Source: a virus. From it: 64,000 nucleotides of DNA. Positions within the stretch are counted from its first letter, which is position 1. The number at the start of each line of letters is the position of its first letter. The stretch spans positions 1 through 64,000 of the IMG/VR virus record IMGVR_UViG_3300045996_000607. One strand, 5' to 3'. Shown here piece by piece: positions 25,738 through 32,863 of the stretch. The notes below the pieces were generated by a model. That model was not told where the DNA came from. It did not search any database and saw only the letters and a program-made list of their open reading frames with translations. Made by a program: the position numbers and the translations under genes.

Positions 25738-26042
25738 GCGCCGCGCTCTGACGCTCTGAGGATCGCCCGCCATTGATGCGTGCAGGTGCCGCCAGCCGTG
25801 CAGTTGACGAGAACTGCGGCAGGGGTGTCAGCGCCGAACGCTGGTGGAACGGGCTTTCTTGTGTGGTGCAGAACGTGGTGCCTGCATCGCGGGCAAGTTC
25901 GCGCGATCATGGTATCTCGCTCGCCCGCCGGGGTCGCGGTCTGCGGATCGGGGGTGTGAGCGGTGGGCGATGGGTAGCCGTGCTCCATCCAAAGGCGGCA
26001 ATCTTCGTCACCGCAAATGCAGGGCGATGTTTGCTCCCCCAT
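25734..26042 (-). CDS. Zinc-binding early protein (102 aa)
   Basis: Start at ATG 26042; GTG 26045 possible. CICGDEDC, CPRCRHHVLHH and CTAGGTCTHQW give three Cys clusters, with RTCPRCRHHVLHHTRKP like a zinc ribbon. Function unknown. Confidence 0.65.
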   Translation of the reverse strand: MGEQTSPCICGDEDCRLWMEHGYPSPTAHTPDPQTATPAGERDTMIARTCPRCRHHVLHHTRKPVPPAFGADTPAAVLVNCTAGGTCTHQWRAILRASERGA

Positions 26043-26569
26043 CACTCGGCCTCCGATTGCTGGAGGGCGGCGCGGGCTGCGTCCCGATAAGTCACCACCG
26101 GATCGCGGCGACGACGCAGGCGGAACAGGCGCGCGATGGCCCTAAGCCAGAAGCCACCAGCGTCCTCATCGACCGACTGGCCCTTGCGTAGCTCATCCTG
26201 AAAGGCGTTGATCTCGGGCCATCCCATGCGGTCAATCGCGTCGGCGATTACCCGCTGCTCGAAGGTCATCGACTTGTGCCGACGCTCACCTTCGAACCGC
26301 TCGCGTTCGCAGCATTCGACCTGGAATACACTGCTGTCGAATGAGGGGTTGTCGGTCCAGATGCCAGATGGGCGATCACCGATGCCAGCCGGCCACATGA
26401 CCCGATCCTCATGCTCAGCCTCGTAGGCGTCGCAGATTTCGGCAATCAGACTGACAAGGCGCTGCTGGTGCTCGCTCGATAGCTGGACGGGCTCGGGGAA
26501 TATGACCTCGATCAGCGAGACGCCCTGAGGCCCACCCGCTTGCTGGCTCAATGCGGGGGTGGCGCTCAT
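26042..26569 (-). CDS. Early protein (175 aa)
   Basis: Contains LSSEHQQRLVSLIAEICDAY, DRPSGIWTDNPSFDSS and a basic end ARLFRLRRRRDPVVTYRDA. No catalytic motif recognised. Overlaps both neighbours. Confidence 0.6.
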   Translation of the reverse strand: MSATPALSQQAGGPQGVSLIEVIFPEPVQLSSEHQQRLVSLIAEICDAYEAEHEDRVMWPAGIGDRPSGIWTDNPSFDSSVFQVECCERERFEGERRHKSMTFEQRVIADAIDRMGWPEINAFQDELRKGQSVDEDAGGFWLRAIARLFRLRRRRDPVVTYRDAARAALQQSEAE

Positions 26570-26784
26570 TGCGACACCACGCGGTAGGCGATGATGTCGT
26601 GATCGGGTTTGAAGCCGTTCGGAGCGCGACCCTGCGACAGGTGCTGCCAGTGATAGACATGCGCCTCATTGTTCAGGCCGATGTGTTCGACGCCATCGCG
26701 GAAGCGGACATCGACACGCGCATCCAGAGCAACCGGGCATTCCCCGCCCGCCCACTCGATCCACTCGTTTTCGGAATTCGACAT
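26566..26784 (-). CDS. Small early protein (72 aa)
   Basis: WIEWAGGECPVALDARVDVR, then HVYHWQHLSQG and DHDIIAYRVVSQ: a beta-rich small domain widespread in phage early operons. Function unknown. Confidence 0.65.
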   Translation of the reverse strand: MSNSENEWIEWAGGECPVALDARVDVRFRDGVEHIGLNNEAHVYHWQHLSQGRAPNGFKPDHDIIAYRVVSQ

Positions 26785-26820
26785 GTTTGCCTCCGCAGCG
26801 GGTGTCGCTGTTGATTTGAG

Positions 26821-27378
26821 TTAGTTGCTTGATCGAGAGCGGCGGGCTTGGACCCGCTCGTTGTGGCAAGTGATGCAGCGGCGGCGCCCATGGTCGCTTT
26901 TCCAGCGCGGCTGACCCTCGTAAGCGTGGCCGCGGCTGCAGAGGTCCGGGCTCGCCCCGTGGCCGGTCCCGCGCGGCGAGCGATACGCTGGCATCAGGTC
27001 GCGAAGAGCAACCCGCAGCAAGGCGAGCGCAGTCGCATGAAGGCGGCTGGCATCGATGTTCTGCGAGCGACCCTTCGCAACCCGATCGGCAGTGTTGCCG
27101 GCGTGCGTTCCGAGCCAAAGGTGATCAGGATTGACGCATGCCGGATTGTCGCAGGAGTGGCAGACAATCATGCCCTCGGGCACGGGAGAGCCGTTTGAGA
27201 GCTCCCAAGCCACTCGGTGAGCGAGCGTGCTTTTCCGGCGCCTCTCGATGACGCCGTAGCCCCACGCGTTCACGCGGCCGACCCAGACATGGCACTCGAT
27301 GCCAGTGTCGCGGCAAACGTGGAGTTGGAAGTCTTCGGGGGTTACCGACTGTAACACGATATGCCTCCCGCCGGTCAT
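26821..27378 (-). CDS. HNH homing endonuclease, first gene of leftward operon
   Basis: 185 residues from ATG 27378. [40 protein letters not shown] and [10 protein letters not shown] are HNH_3 homing signatures; a C-terminal CSRGH/CITCH zinc pair follows. A longer frame from ATG 27393 exists, but that codon overlaps the -10 box of the leftward promoter and could not be transcribed from it, so 27378 is preferred. The gene probably inserted just behind the promoter. Confidence 0.82.
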   Translation of the reverse strand: MTGGRHIVLQSVTPEDFQLHVCRDTGIECHVWVGRVNAWGYGVIERRRKSTLAHRVAWELSNGSPVPEGMIVCHSCDNPACVNPDHLWLGTHAGNTADRVAKGRSQNIDASRLHATALALLRVALRDLMPAYRSPRGTGHGASPDLCSRGHAYEGQPRWKSDHGRRRCITCHNERVQARRSRSSN

Positions 27379-27391
27379 CGGCGTTGAAGGC

Positions 27392-27420
27392 ATATTGCGA
27401 CTATCGCAACTTTAGGTCAA
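27392..27420 (-). promoter_or_regulatory. Leftward early promoter (PL)
   Basis: Read leftward: TTGACC (27420-27415), 17-base spacer, CAATAT (27397-27392). A 15-bp operator fills the spacer from its sixth base and runs into the -10 box. The arrangement mirrors the rightward promoter at 28073-28101. Confidence 0.75.
27395..27409. promoter_or_regulatory. Operator OL1
   Basis: TTGCGA-CTA-TCGCAA, a perfect 6+6 palindrome, inside the spacer and -10 of the leftward promoter. The repressor encoded at 27449-28015 is the obvious ligand. Confidence 0.8.
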
Positions 27421-27428
27421 GCGGGAAA

Positions 27429-27443
27429 TTGCGATTGTCGCAA
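27429..27443. promoter_or_regulatory. Operator OL2
   Basis: TTGCGA-TTG-TCGCAA, perfect palindrome, identical to OR1 at 28084-28098. It lies upstream of the leftward -35 box and 5 bases from the repressor stop. Confidence 0.8.
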
Positions 27444-27448
27444 TTATT

Positions 27449-28015
27449 TTAGAGGTCGGTCACTTTTTTGCGGACTCGACCGATTACCTCGATGGGTTCT
27501 TCGCCAAGGTAGATCGCCTTATGCTCGTCGCTGGTCGAGCAGGGCTCAAGGCGCGCGGGCGCTTCCATGTACCGCTTGAAGGTGGTTTCCCCCTCGCTGT
27601 TGCGGATCACATAGAGCTTGCCTGCGACCAGGTGCCGATCGCGCGGCTCAACGATGATGTCCTCGCCCTCGCGCGCAATCAGATCCATGGAGTTGCCCGA
27701 CACGCGAACGACAAAAGCGTCCTCGCTTAGACCGGCGTCCGGGCTGGGCATCCAGCCAATCACGCTTTCGAAGCCTTCGCGCCATGCGCCCGCAGCGACC
27801 AATCCGACGATCGGAAGCCGCCGCGAAGGCGGCAGTGCCGCAGGGTCGGTGACGCCCAGAAACCGGCGCAACAGATCCGTCTCCGCGGCCGTAAGCTTGC
27901 GGGTTCCCTTGAGCACCTTGGAGAACTTGTCAGGCGTGAGGCCAAGCACCTCCGCAGCATCCTTCTGCTTGGTGCCTCGCTCTTTGAGGAGCGCCCTAAT
28001 GCCTTCGCCGTCCAT
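27449..28015 (-). CDS. CI-like repressor, helix-turn-helix plus S24 peptidase
   Basis: 188 residues from ATG 28015. HTH: KQKDAAEVLGLTPDKFSKVL. C-terminal LexA/S24 fold: cleavage-site region VGLVAAGAWREG (Ala-Gly), nucleophile Ser in RVSGNSMDLI, Lys in ETTFKRYME. Repressors of this kind cleave themselves when RecA is activated, so the prophage should be inducible by DNA damage. Longer frames reach 28078 or 28258 but run through the operators and the rightward promoter; a TATGAT box at 28045-28040 (read leftward) supports 28015. Confidence 0.88.
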   Translation of the reverse strand: MDGEGIRALLKERGTKQKDAAEVLGLTPDKFSKVLKGTRKLTAAETDLLRRFLGVTDPAALPPSRRLPIVGLVAAGAWREGFESVIGWMPSPDAGLSEDAFVVRVSGNSMDLIAREGEDIIVEPRDRHLVAGKLYVIRNSEGETTFKRYMEAPARLEPCSTSDEHKAIYLGEEPIEVIGRVRKKVTDL

Positions 28016-28034
28016 AGCGGCATCAAAATCAAAC

Positions 28035-28049
28035 TCGCGATCATAGCAA
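28035..28049. promoter_or_regulatory. Operator OR3 (imperfect), with PRM -10
   Basis: TCGCGA-TCA-TAGCAA, one mismatch per half-site to the consensus TTGCGA/TCGCAA. A TATGAT box for the repressor promoter (28040-28045, minus strand) lies within it, so repressor bound here would shut off its own gene. Confidence 0.55.
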
Positions 28050-28064
28050 TTGCCGATATCGCAA
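28050..28064. promoter_or_regulatory. Operator OR2 (imperfect)
   Basis: TTGCCG-ATA-TCGCAA, one perfect and one degenerate half-site, directly abutting OR3. Confidence 0.55.
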
Positions 28065-28072
28065 GTTTTTCC

Positions 28073-28101
28073 TTGCATTGAAATTGCGATTGTCGCAACT
28101 T
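28073..28101 (+). promoter_or_regulatory. Rightward early promoter (PR)
   Basis: TTGCAT (28073-28078), 17-base spacer, CAACTT (28096-28101), with OR1 in the spacer in the same register as at PL. The Cro ATG is 7 bases past the -10, so the transcript should start at or next to the start codon. Confidence 0.7.
28084..28098. promoter_or_regulatory. Operator OR1
   Basis: TTGCGA-TTG-TCGCAA, perfect palindrome, identical to OL2, overlapping the spacer and -10 of the rightward promoter. Confidence 0.8.
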
Positions 28102-28108
28102 GCGGGGT

Positions 28109-28336
28109 ATGGAAACCCGCGCCGCTGATCTGATCGACGCCCTTGGGGGCACGTCCGCCGTAGCTCGAATGACGGAGGCACCAACCTCCACCGTCCATAG
28201 CTGGCGGAAGAACGGGATACCGCAATCCCGGCTCGCGCATCTGAGGCTGGTAGCTCAAGTTGCGAAACCCGAGCTGGATTTTGACGCACTCGCGGTTGGC
28301 GTTCTGCCAACTGATATTGAAGCGAGAGCGGCATGA
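28109..28336 (+). CDS. cro: Cro-like repressor (YdaS-type HTH)
   Basis: 75 residues from METRAADLIDALGG. TSAVARMTEAPTSTVHSWRKN and GIPQSRLAHLRLVAQ match the Cro/YdaS helix-turn-helix pattern. First gene right of PR, divergent from the CI-like gene, so it is the expected Cro. The mRNA is probably leaderless: no ribosome-binding site precedes the ATG. Confidence 0.78.
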   Translation: METRAADLIDALGGTSAVARMTEAPTSTVHSWRKNGIPQSRLAHLRLVAQVAKPELDFDALAVGVLPTDIEARAA

Positions 28337-28590
28337 TCCGCATTCGAGTGAGCGCCTTTCATCTCGACCGCACTCCCAAATGTGGGCACGGGCGCGTGTA
28401 CTGCGCGGCTTGCGGGTTTAACCCTTTTGAGCAGAGCCGGGGCAATATTGAGCGCTCGACAATAACCCATGTCAATGGGCCAGCGACAACAAATGATGGT
28501 TGTTCAGTAGTTTCCCTTACCGACCTGAGAGACTGCAACTCAAACAGCGCTGTCATCTGCGACGAGCATTCAAAGGCGGTGCTGTCGTGA
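28333..28590 (+). CDS. Zinc-binding early protein (85 aa)
   Basis: Start ATG 28333 in the last codons of cro. CGHGRVYCAACGF forms a zinc knuckle; the rest is polar (Thr, Asn, Ser) and contains CDEHSKAVL. Function unknown. GTGA overlap with the next gene. Confidence 0.55.
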   Translation: MIRIRVSAFHLDRTPKCGHGRVYCAACGFNPFEQSRGNIERSTITHVNGPATTNDGCSVVSLTDLRDCNSNSAVICDEHSKAVLS

Positions 28591-28742
28591 CGTACCCCGG
28601 CCAGCGCCCCACCCCCTACGTCGCCCCCCGTCATCGCCGCCGCCGCGTGCCGTGGCTCGCGATCATCTGGCTGTCTGCGTTGGTTGCATGGCCGGTCGTG
28701 GAGATCGCGGTGGACTGGTTCTCGCGCGGTGGTGCGCTGTGA
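28587..28742 (+). CDS. Small membrane protein (51 aa)
   Basis: GTG start within the previous stop. A basic stretch (PRHRRRRVP) is followed by one membrane helix (LAIIWLSALVAWPVVEIAV). Its own stop overlaps the next GTG. Function unknown. Confidence 0.55.
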   Translation: MTYPGQRPTPYVAPRHRRRRVPWLAIIWLSALVAWPVVEIAVDWFSRGGAL

Positions 28743-29353
28743 GCGCTTGGGAAGCCCCCGGCGCCACTGACGAGTGGTATACGCCCAAGGCCGTCTTCGA
28801 CGCGCTCGGGTGCGACTTCGACATGGATGTCGCTGCGCCCATGTGCATCCCCAGCTACATCGGCGATCGACTGCGCTGCACGACGCCGAGCGGTGGTCGC
28901 CGCTGGCTGTGGAAAGACAGCCTCGGAACCGAGTGGTCGGGCTTCGTCTGGATGAACCCACCCTTCGGCGGTCGCAACGGTCTGGTCCCGTGGCTCGACA
29001 AGTTCTTCCAGCACGCCAACGGCATCGCGCTCGTTCCGGACCGCACCAGTGCGCTGTGGTTCTGGGATGCATGGCTCAAGGCCGATGCTGTCCTGTTCAC
29101 CCGCAAGATCCGCTTCCTCCGCCCCGACGGCACGGAAGGCAGACAGCCCAGCTGCGGCACCGCATTGCTCGCTGTCGGTCCTCAGGGTGTCCGCGCTCTC
29201 AACCGTGCCGCCGATTCCGGTTTCGGCATCCTCGCAACACCCTGCCCGCCAATGCGCCACGACACCACCGACCACCGCCTCCACACGGGCGGCAACTTCC
29301 TCGGGGCTGATCAGGGCGGCGGGTTCATTCATCTTGGGAGTGCTTGTAAGTGA
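28739..29353 (+). CDS. dam: Phage Dam-type adenine methyltransferase
   Basis: 204 residues, GTG start within the previous stop. TDEWYTPKAVFDALGCDFDM with DVAAP, then FVWMNPPFGGRNGLVPWLDK (NPPF catalytic motif) and IALVPDRTSALWF match the phage DNA N6-adenine methyltransferase family. It would methylate phage DNA early and protect it from restriction. Confidence 0.85.
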   Translation: MSAWEAPGATDEWYTPKAVFDALGCDFDMDVAAPMCIPSYIGDRLRCTTPSGGRRWLWKDSLGTEWSGFVWMNPPFGGRNGLVPWLDKFFQHANGIALVPDRTSALWFWDAWLKADAVLFTRKIRFLRPDGTEGRQPSCGTALLAVGPQGVRALNRAADSGFGILATPCPPMRHDTTDHRLHTGGNFLGADQGGGFIHLGSACK

Positions 29354-29826
29354 GCAACTGCAGCAATGATGTCCAAAGCTCGCCCGTCGTGTCGGACGAA
29401 CGTTTGCGGGACATTCTCCGCAAGGATCTCCACCGCGCGTTCAACGTGGACCACACGTTCACGCGCAAATCGTTGGCCGAAGATAGCGGCGTAAACATCT
29501 ACCAGATCGACCAGATCATGTCGCGCGACGCTGGGAAAAAGCGTCGGGTCGCCATTGAGGACGCGTTCTCGCTGGCCCTCTCTCTGGGAGATCGCACGAT
29601 CGGGAAACTGATCGCGGCGCTAGGTTATGTCGGCCAGCCCGCAGACGAAGTCGTTCACAGCCAGCCGATGCAAATCGTGGCGAACGGCATGAAGCACTTC
29701 GCTATCATCGCCAACGCTGCCGCTGACAACCGCATCGACCACACGGAAGAGCGCATCACCACGGAAGCAGCGGATGCGCTGATTGCGGAGATCCTGCCGC
29801 TGTCGAGCGCGGGGAAGTCGGCATGA
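29350..29826 (+). CDS. HTH regulator, CII-like position
   Basis: 158 residues, GTG start overlapping the Dam stop. FTRKSLAEDSGVNIYQIDQI is a DNA-recognition helix pair, followed by an all-helical C-terminus. Its place in the cro operon suggests a role like CII or a replication regulator. Function not established. Confidence 0.5.
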   Translation: MSNCSNDVQSSPVVSDERLRDILRKDLHRAFNVDHTFTRKSLAEDSGVNIYQIDQIMSRDAGKKRRVAIEDAFSLALSLGDRTIGKLIAALGYVGQPADEVVHSQPMQIVANGMKHFAIIANAAADNRIDHTEERITTEAADALIAEILPLSSAGKSA

Positions 29827-30518
29827 GCGGCGTTGTCCTCTCACTGTTCCCGGGAATAGGCCTGTTGGATCAAGCCTTCGAGGAAGAGGGCTTTTGCGTC
29901 GTTCGCGGTCCCGATCTGCTGTGGGGCGGCGATATATGCGCCTTCCATCCCCCTGCGGGGGTCTTCGCCGGCATTATCGGCGGACCTCCCTGCCAAAGCT
30001 GGTCGGGGCTCGGGAACGTCAATCGTGCCCGGTGGGGCGACCAATGCATGATGCCCGACCGCATCCCGGAGTTCGCCCGGTGTGTGAATGAGGCCCAGCC
30101 TTACTGGTATCTCATGGAGAACGTCGCGGCTGCACCGGCTCCGGACACCCCGGGCTATTCGTCGGTGCAGCGTCTTTGCAACAACCGGTGGTGTGGCGGC
30201 GAGCAAAACCGCGAGAGGAAGTTCACCTTCGGCGCTCGCGTAGCCGTGGACGCCTTCCACATCGACGGAGAGGCCCTGCTCCCGGGGAATTACAAGCCGG
30301 CCGTCATCAGCAGCGGGCAAGCCGGGAAAGGCGGCCACCGTGCCTCGATCGCCGACATGGCGAGGGACCAAGGATTAGACGCAGGCCGGTTCGTCAACAG
30401 CCCGTTCACGACCACAGAGCTTCGCCGCGCGATAGCGAACGGGGTGCCGATTCCGATGGGCCGCGCCGTTGCCCGAGCCGTCAATCGCTCATTGGCTCAG
30501 CATAGGGCCGCAGCATGA
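29823..30518 (+). CDS. dcm: C5-cytosine methyltransferase, short form
   Basis: 231 residues. VVLSLFPGIGLLDQAF (motif I), GGPPCQSWSG (motif IV, catalytic Cys), MENV (motif VI), EQNRERKFTFG (motif VIII) and VPIPMGRAVARAV (motif X) are in order. The target-recognition region is very short, below usual for the family, so specificity is unclear. Start overlaps the previous stop. Confidence 0.85.
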   Translation: MSGVVLSLFPGIGLLDQAFEEEGFCVVRGPDLLWGGDICAFHPPAGVFAGIIGGPPCQSWSGLGNVNRARWGDQCMMPDRIPEFARCVNEAQPYWYLMENVAAAPAPDTPGYSSVQRLCNNRWCGGEQNRERKFTFGARVAVDAFHIDGEALLPGNYKPAVISSGQAGKGGHRASIADMARDQGLDAGRFVNSPFTTTELRRAIANGVPIPMGRAVARAVNRSLAQHRAAA

Positions 30519-30679
30519 CCGCCTCACCAGACTGGCGGGTCTACCACGCCCACATGCTCCACTGCGCCCGTCAGGCGAAGAAGCCCGTAGTCAAGGCGAT
30601 GTGGCTGAACGGTGCCGCTCGAGCACGTCGCGAGATGCAGAAGGCCAAGACGCCGGTGCAGGGGAGCTTGTTCGCATGA
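30515..30679 (+). CDS. Small early protein (54 aa)
   Basis: ATGA-coupled on both sides. Contains WRVYHAHMLHCARQAKKPVV and ARREMQKAKTPVQGSLF. The reading frame is tight with its neighbours. Function unknown. Confidence 0.6.
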   Translation: MTASPDWRVYHAHMLHCARQAKKPVVKAMWLNGAARARREMQKAKTPVQGSLFA

Positions 30680-30882
30680 GCCCCGTCGCAGCACCCGGCA
30701 TCTACGCGCGCACGGCGGAGCGCTTTCCGTACCTCTCGCACCGCACGGTTGACGAGACCGGATACAGCTCCGGCGACCTGTTCTGCACCCCTGATCACGT
30801 CAGCACCGTCCCTATCCTGATCGGCTTCGGGGCGCCTGACTGCTGGGAATTCCGCTTCATCATTCCGGGAGATGGCCGATGA
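30676..30882 (+). CDS. Small early protein (68 aa)
   Basis: Starts MSPVAAPGIYARTAERFPYL; contains DHVSTVPILIGFGAPDCWEF, beta-rich. Coupled to both neighbours by ATGA overlaps. Function unknown. Confidence 0.6.
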   Translation: MSPVAAPGIYARTAERFPYLSHRTVDETGYSSGDLFCTPDHVSTVPILIGFGAPDCWEFRFIIPGDGR

Positions 30883-31049
30883 GCCCTGACCTTGGCCGCC
30901 GTGAACGGATGGTGGCGATGTACCGCCGCGGTCTCGGCACGGAAGAAATCGCCGAGCAATTCAGTGTCCGGACGCCAGCCGTTCGACAGGCTCTGATCCG
31001 CGCCGGCGTCTACCAAACACCCTGCATCGCACAACGGAGGAAGGGATGA
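30879..31049 (+). CDS. Small helix-turn-helix protein (56 aa)
   Basis: RRERMVAMYRRGLGTEEIAE then VRTPAVRQALIRAG is a compact homeodomain-like HTH as in resolvase C-termini. It could be a DNA-binding regulator. ATGA overlaps at both ends. Confidence 0.6.
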   Translation: MSPDLGRRERMVAMYRRGLGTEEIAEQFSVRTPAVRQALIRAGVYQTPCIAQRRKG

Positions 31050-31609
31050 CGCGCACCTGTCTCGATTGCTCGGGCACGATCAGTACGCGCAACCAGTCTG
31101 GGCGCTGCAGACGGTGCGTGATGCTGCACATGCAAGCCGATGCCGCCGTAGCTGCGCGTCGCCTTGCGAAGCTCAAATCCCCGGAAACGCGCGCGAAGAA
31201 GTCGGCTGCGGCCAGGCGAGCTGTGGCTGAAGGCAGGAACAATCCCGCTTGGGTAGAGAAGAAGCGGGCGTCCGGGGTCGGGCTCCAAAAGCTTCTCCAC
31301 GGTTCCCCTGAGGCTAGGGCGCGGTGGCTGTCTGCGCGCGCGCGCCGGCTAGACTGGTGCCCCGCAGACCGGATGGAAGAGTATCGCGCCCTGCGCAAGA
31401 AGATCGGGGCGGGCGAGGCAAAGCGCCTGATCCTCGCCGACGTTGCCGCGAAGATCGCCGCGACCGAAGCCCGCCGCGTAGATGCGCTAACACCGCTTCA
31501 ACGTCAGCTTGAGCGCCTACATGCAGGCGCGGCCCTTATCGAGAGGCCAAGCTTCCGCCGTGCTGACCACGCTTTCACACTAGGCGGTATCGCCTCGGGG
31601 TTGCTGTGA
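31046..31609 (+). CDS. Zinc-ribbon/helical protein (187 aa)
   Basis: CLDCSGTISTRNQSGRCRRC is an N-terminal zinc ribbon; a basic helical middle and RMEEYRALRKKIGAGEAKRL follow. Proteins with this last segment are common in alphaproteobacterial phages. Probably DNA-binding; function unknown. Confidence 0.65.
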   Translation: MTRTCLDCSGTISTRNQSGRCRRCVMLHMQADAAVAARRLAKLKSPETRAKKSAAARRAVAEGRNNPAWVEKKRASGVGLQKLLHGSPEARARWLSARARRLDWCPADRMEEYRALRKKIGAGEAKRLILADVAAKIAATEARRVDALTPLQRQLERLHAGAALIERPSFRRADHAFTLGGIASGLL

Positions 31610-31743
31610 TGGCTACGCTCGAGCTCACCACCGATCATATCGCGGCGTACATCGACGCACGCCTCGCGGCGCGCAAGCTGCTTCGTGAGGACCGCCAGCG
31701 TGCAGCTCGCAAGGGCGTCGAGACGCGGAGGGCGCACGCATGA
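31609..31743 (+). CDS. Small helical protein (44 aa)
   Basis: TGATG overlap with the previous stop; ATGA overlap with RusA. One long basic helix (AYIDARLAARKLLREDRQRA). Coupling suggests translation. Function unknown. Confidence 0.55.
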   Translation: MATLELTTDHIAAYIDARLAARKLLREDRQRAARKGVETRRAHA

Positions 31744-32192
31744 ACGCGCCGTGGCCCTTGCTCGAGGCGGGCATCATCACGCTCACCGTACCCGGTGTGC
31801 CGGTCGCCAAGGGTCGCCCGAAGCTGACGACACGTGGCAAGTTCGCCCGTGCCTACACGCCGGCCAAGACGCGCCGCTACGAGGATCTGATCAAGATCGC
31901 CGCAGCGGATGTGATGCAGGACTGTCCGCCGATCGAAGGCGCGCTGCTGCTCACCGTCACCGCCTATGTCCCCATGCCCAAGTCGCTGTCCAAGAAGGCA
32001 CGTCTGGAGGCTCTGGAGGGCATCAGGAAGCCGGTCACCCGCCCCGATGCCGACAACTACGCCAAGGCCGCGCTGGATGGCTGCAACGGCGTCCTGTTCC
32101 GCGATGACAGCCAGGTCACCGACCTGATCGTCCGCAAGCGGTATTCCGAGCGTCCGCGGCTCGTCATCACACTGGAGCTCGATGCGCAATGA
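31740..32192 (+). CDS. rusA: RusA-type Holliday-junction resolvase
   Basis: 150 residues. VPVAKGRPKLT at the N-terminus and RPDADNYAKAALDGCNGVLF followed by RDDSQVTDL carry the catalytic Asp residues of RusA. It resolves four-way junctions from recombination and replication before packaging. ATGA overlap with the replication gene. Confidence 0.88.
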   Translation: MNAPWPLLEAGIITLTVPGVPVAKGRPKLTTRGKFARAYTPAKTRRYEDLIKIAAADVMQDCPPIEGALLLTVTAYVPMPKSLSKKARLEALEGIRKPVTRPDADNYAKAALDGCNGVLFRDDSQVTDLIVRKRYSERPRLVITLELDAQ

Positions 32193-32863
32193 GCCGCTGG
32201 TTTCGCCATTATGCCGGGCTCGCCCGCGACGACAAGCTGGTCCGTGTTTCGATCAAATCGAAGCAATCCGTCGAGCGCGTCGTGTGGGTCTGGATCGCAA
32301 TTTTGGAGAGCGCAGCCGAGATTGATGACGGTGGGCGCTTCGAGGTCGAAAAAGAGGAAATCGCCCGCTTCCTTCGATGCCCTGCCAGCAAGGTTGCCGC
32401 CGTTATTTCCGGTTTGGAGGACATCGGACGCCTCTCGGAGGGGAAAGTGGCAAAATGGGCGTCACGCCAGTTCCAAAGTGACCGTTCCGCAGCACGCACC
32501 AAGGCGTATCGCGAACGTCACCGTGACGGCGATGTGACGTCACAAGAACGTCGCAGTGACGCACCAGATAACAGAGACAGAGTACAGAGTTCCGAAGATA
32601 AATCTTCGGGCACGGTCGTGCCGCTTGTCGATCCTGAAAAGGTGATGTTCGACACTGGCCTTCGCTATCTCGCCGGCTGCGGCATTCCCGAAAGCAAGGC
32701 GCGTCCACAGCTCGGCAAATGGCGGCGGGATCATGGCGCCGGCGCGGTCATCGAGGCCCTCGGCGCAGCGCAGCGGCAGGGCGTGGTCGACCCCATGGGC
32801 TGGATCGAAGGGCGGTGGCGGACCGAGAGGCAGAGCGCGCGGCAGCCGGTGGTCCCCCTATGA
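32189..32863 (+). CDS. Replication protein, O-like
   Basis: 224 residues. An N-terminal winged-helix-like part (WFRHYAGLARDDKLVRVS; VVWVWIAILESAAEIDDGG; EEIARFLRCP), a charged linker, and a C-terminal domain (ESKARPQLGKWRRDHGAGAV) resemble phage origin-binding proteins lying before the helicase gene. A cluster of short palindromes inside the linker-coding part is a candidate origin, as in lambda O. Confidence 0.6.
   Translation: MSRWFRHYAGLARDDKLVRVSIKSKQSVERVVWVWIAILESAAEIDDGGRFEVEKEEIARFLRCPASKVAAVISGLEDIGRLSEGKVAKWASRQFQSDRSAARTKAYRERHRDGDVTSQERRSDAPDNRDRVQSSEDKSSGTVVPLVDPEKVMFDTGLRYLAGCGIPESKARPQLGKWRRDHGAGAVIEALGAAQRQGVVDPMGWIEGRWRTERQSARQPVVPL
32516..32609. other. Candidate replication origin: palindrome cluster
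   Basis: GTGACG or its complement occurs five times between 32516 and 32561: CGTCAC-C-GTGACG (32516-32528), GTGACGTCAC (32534-32543) and GTGACG (32556-32561). Then comes a less GC-rich stretch and a perfect hairpin CCGAAGAT-AA-ATCTTCGG (32592-32609). All lies within the O-like gene, where lambdoid phages keep their origins. Inference only. Confidence 0.45.

Noticed and set aside
27449-28258. Long form of the repressor starting at 28258
   Set aside because: It would run through both promoters, OR1-OR3 and the start of cro; the HTH begins only after 28015.
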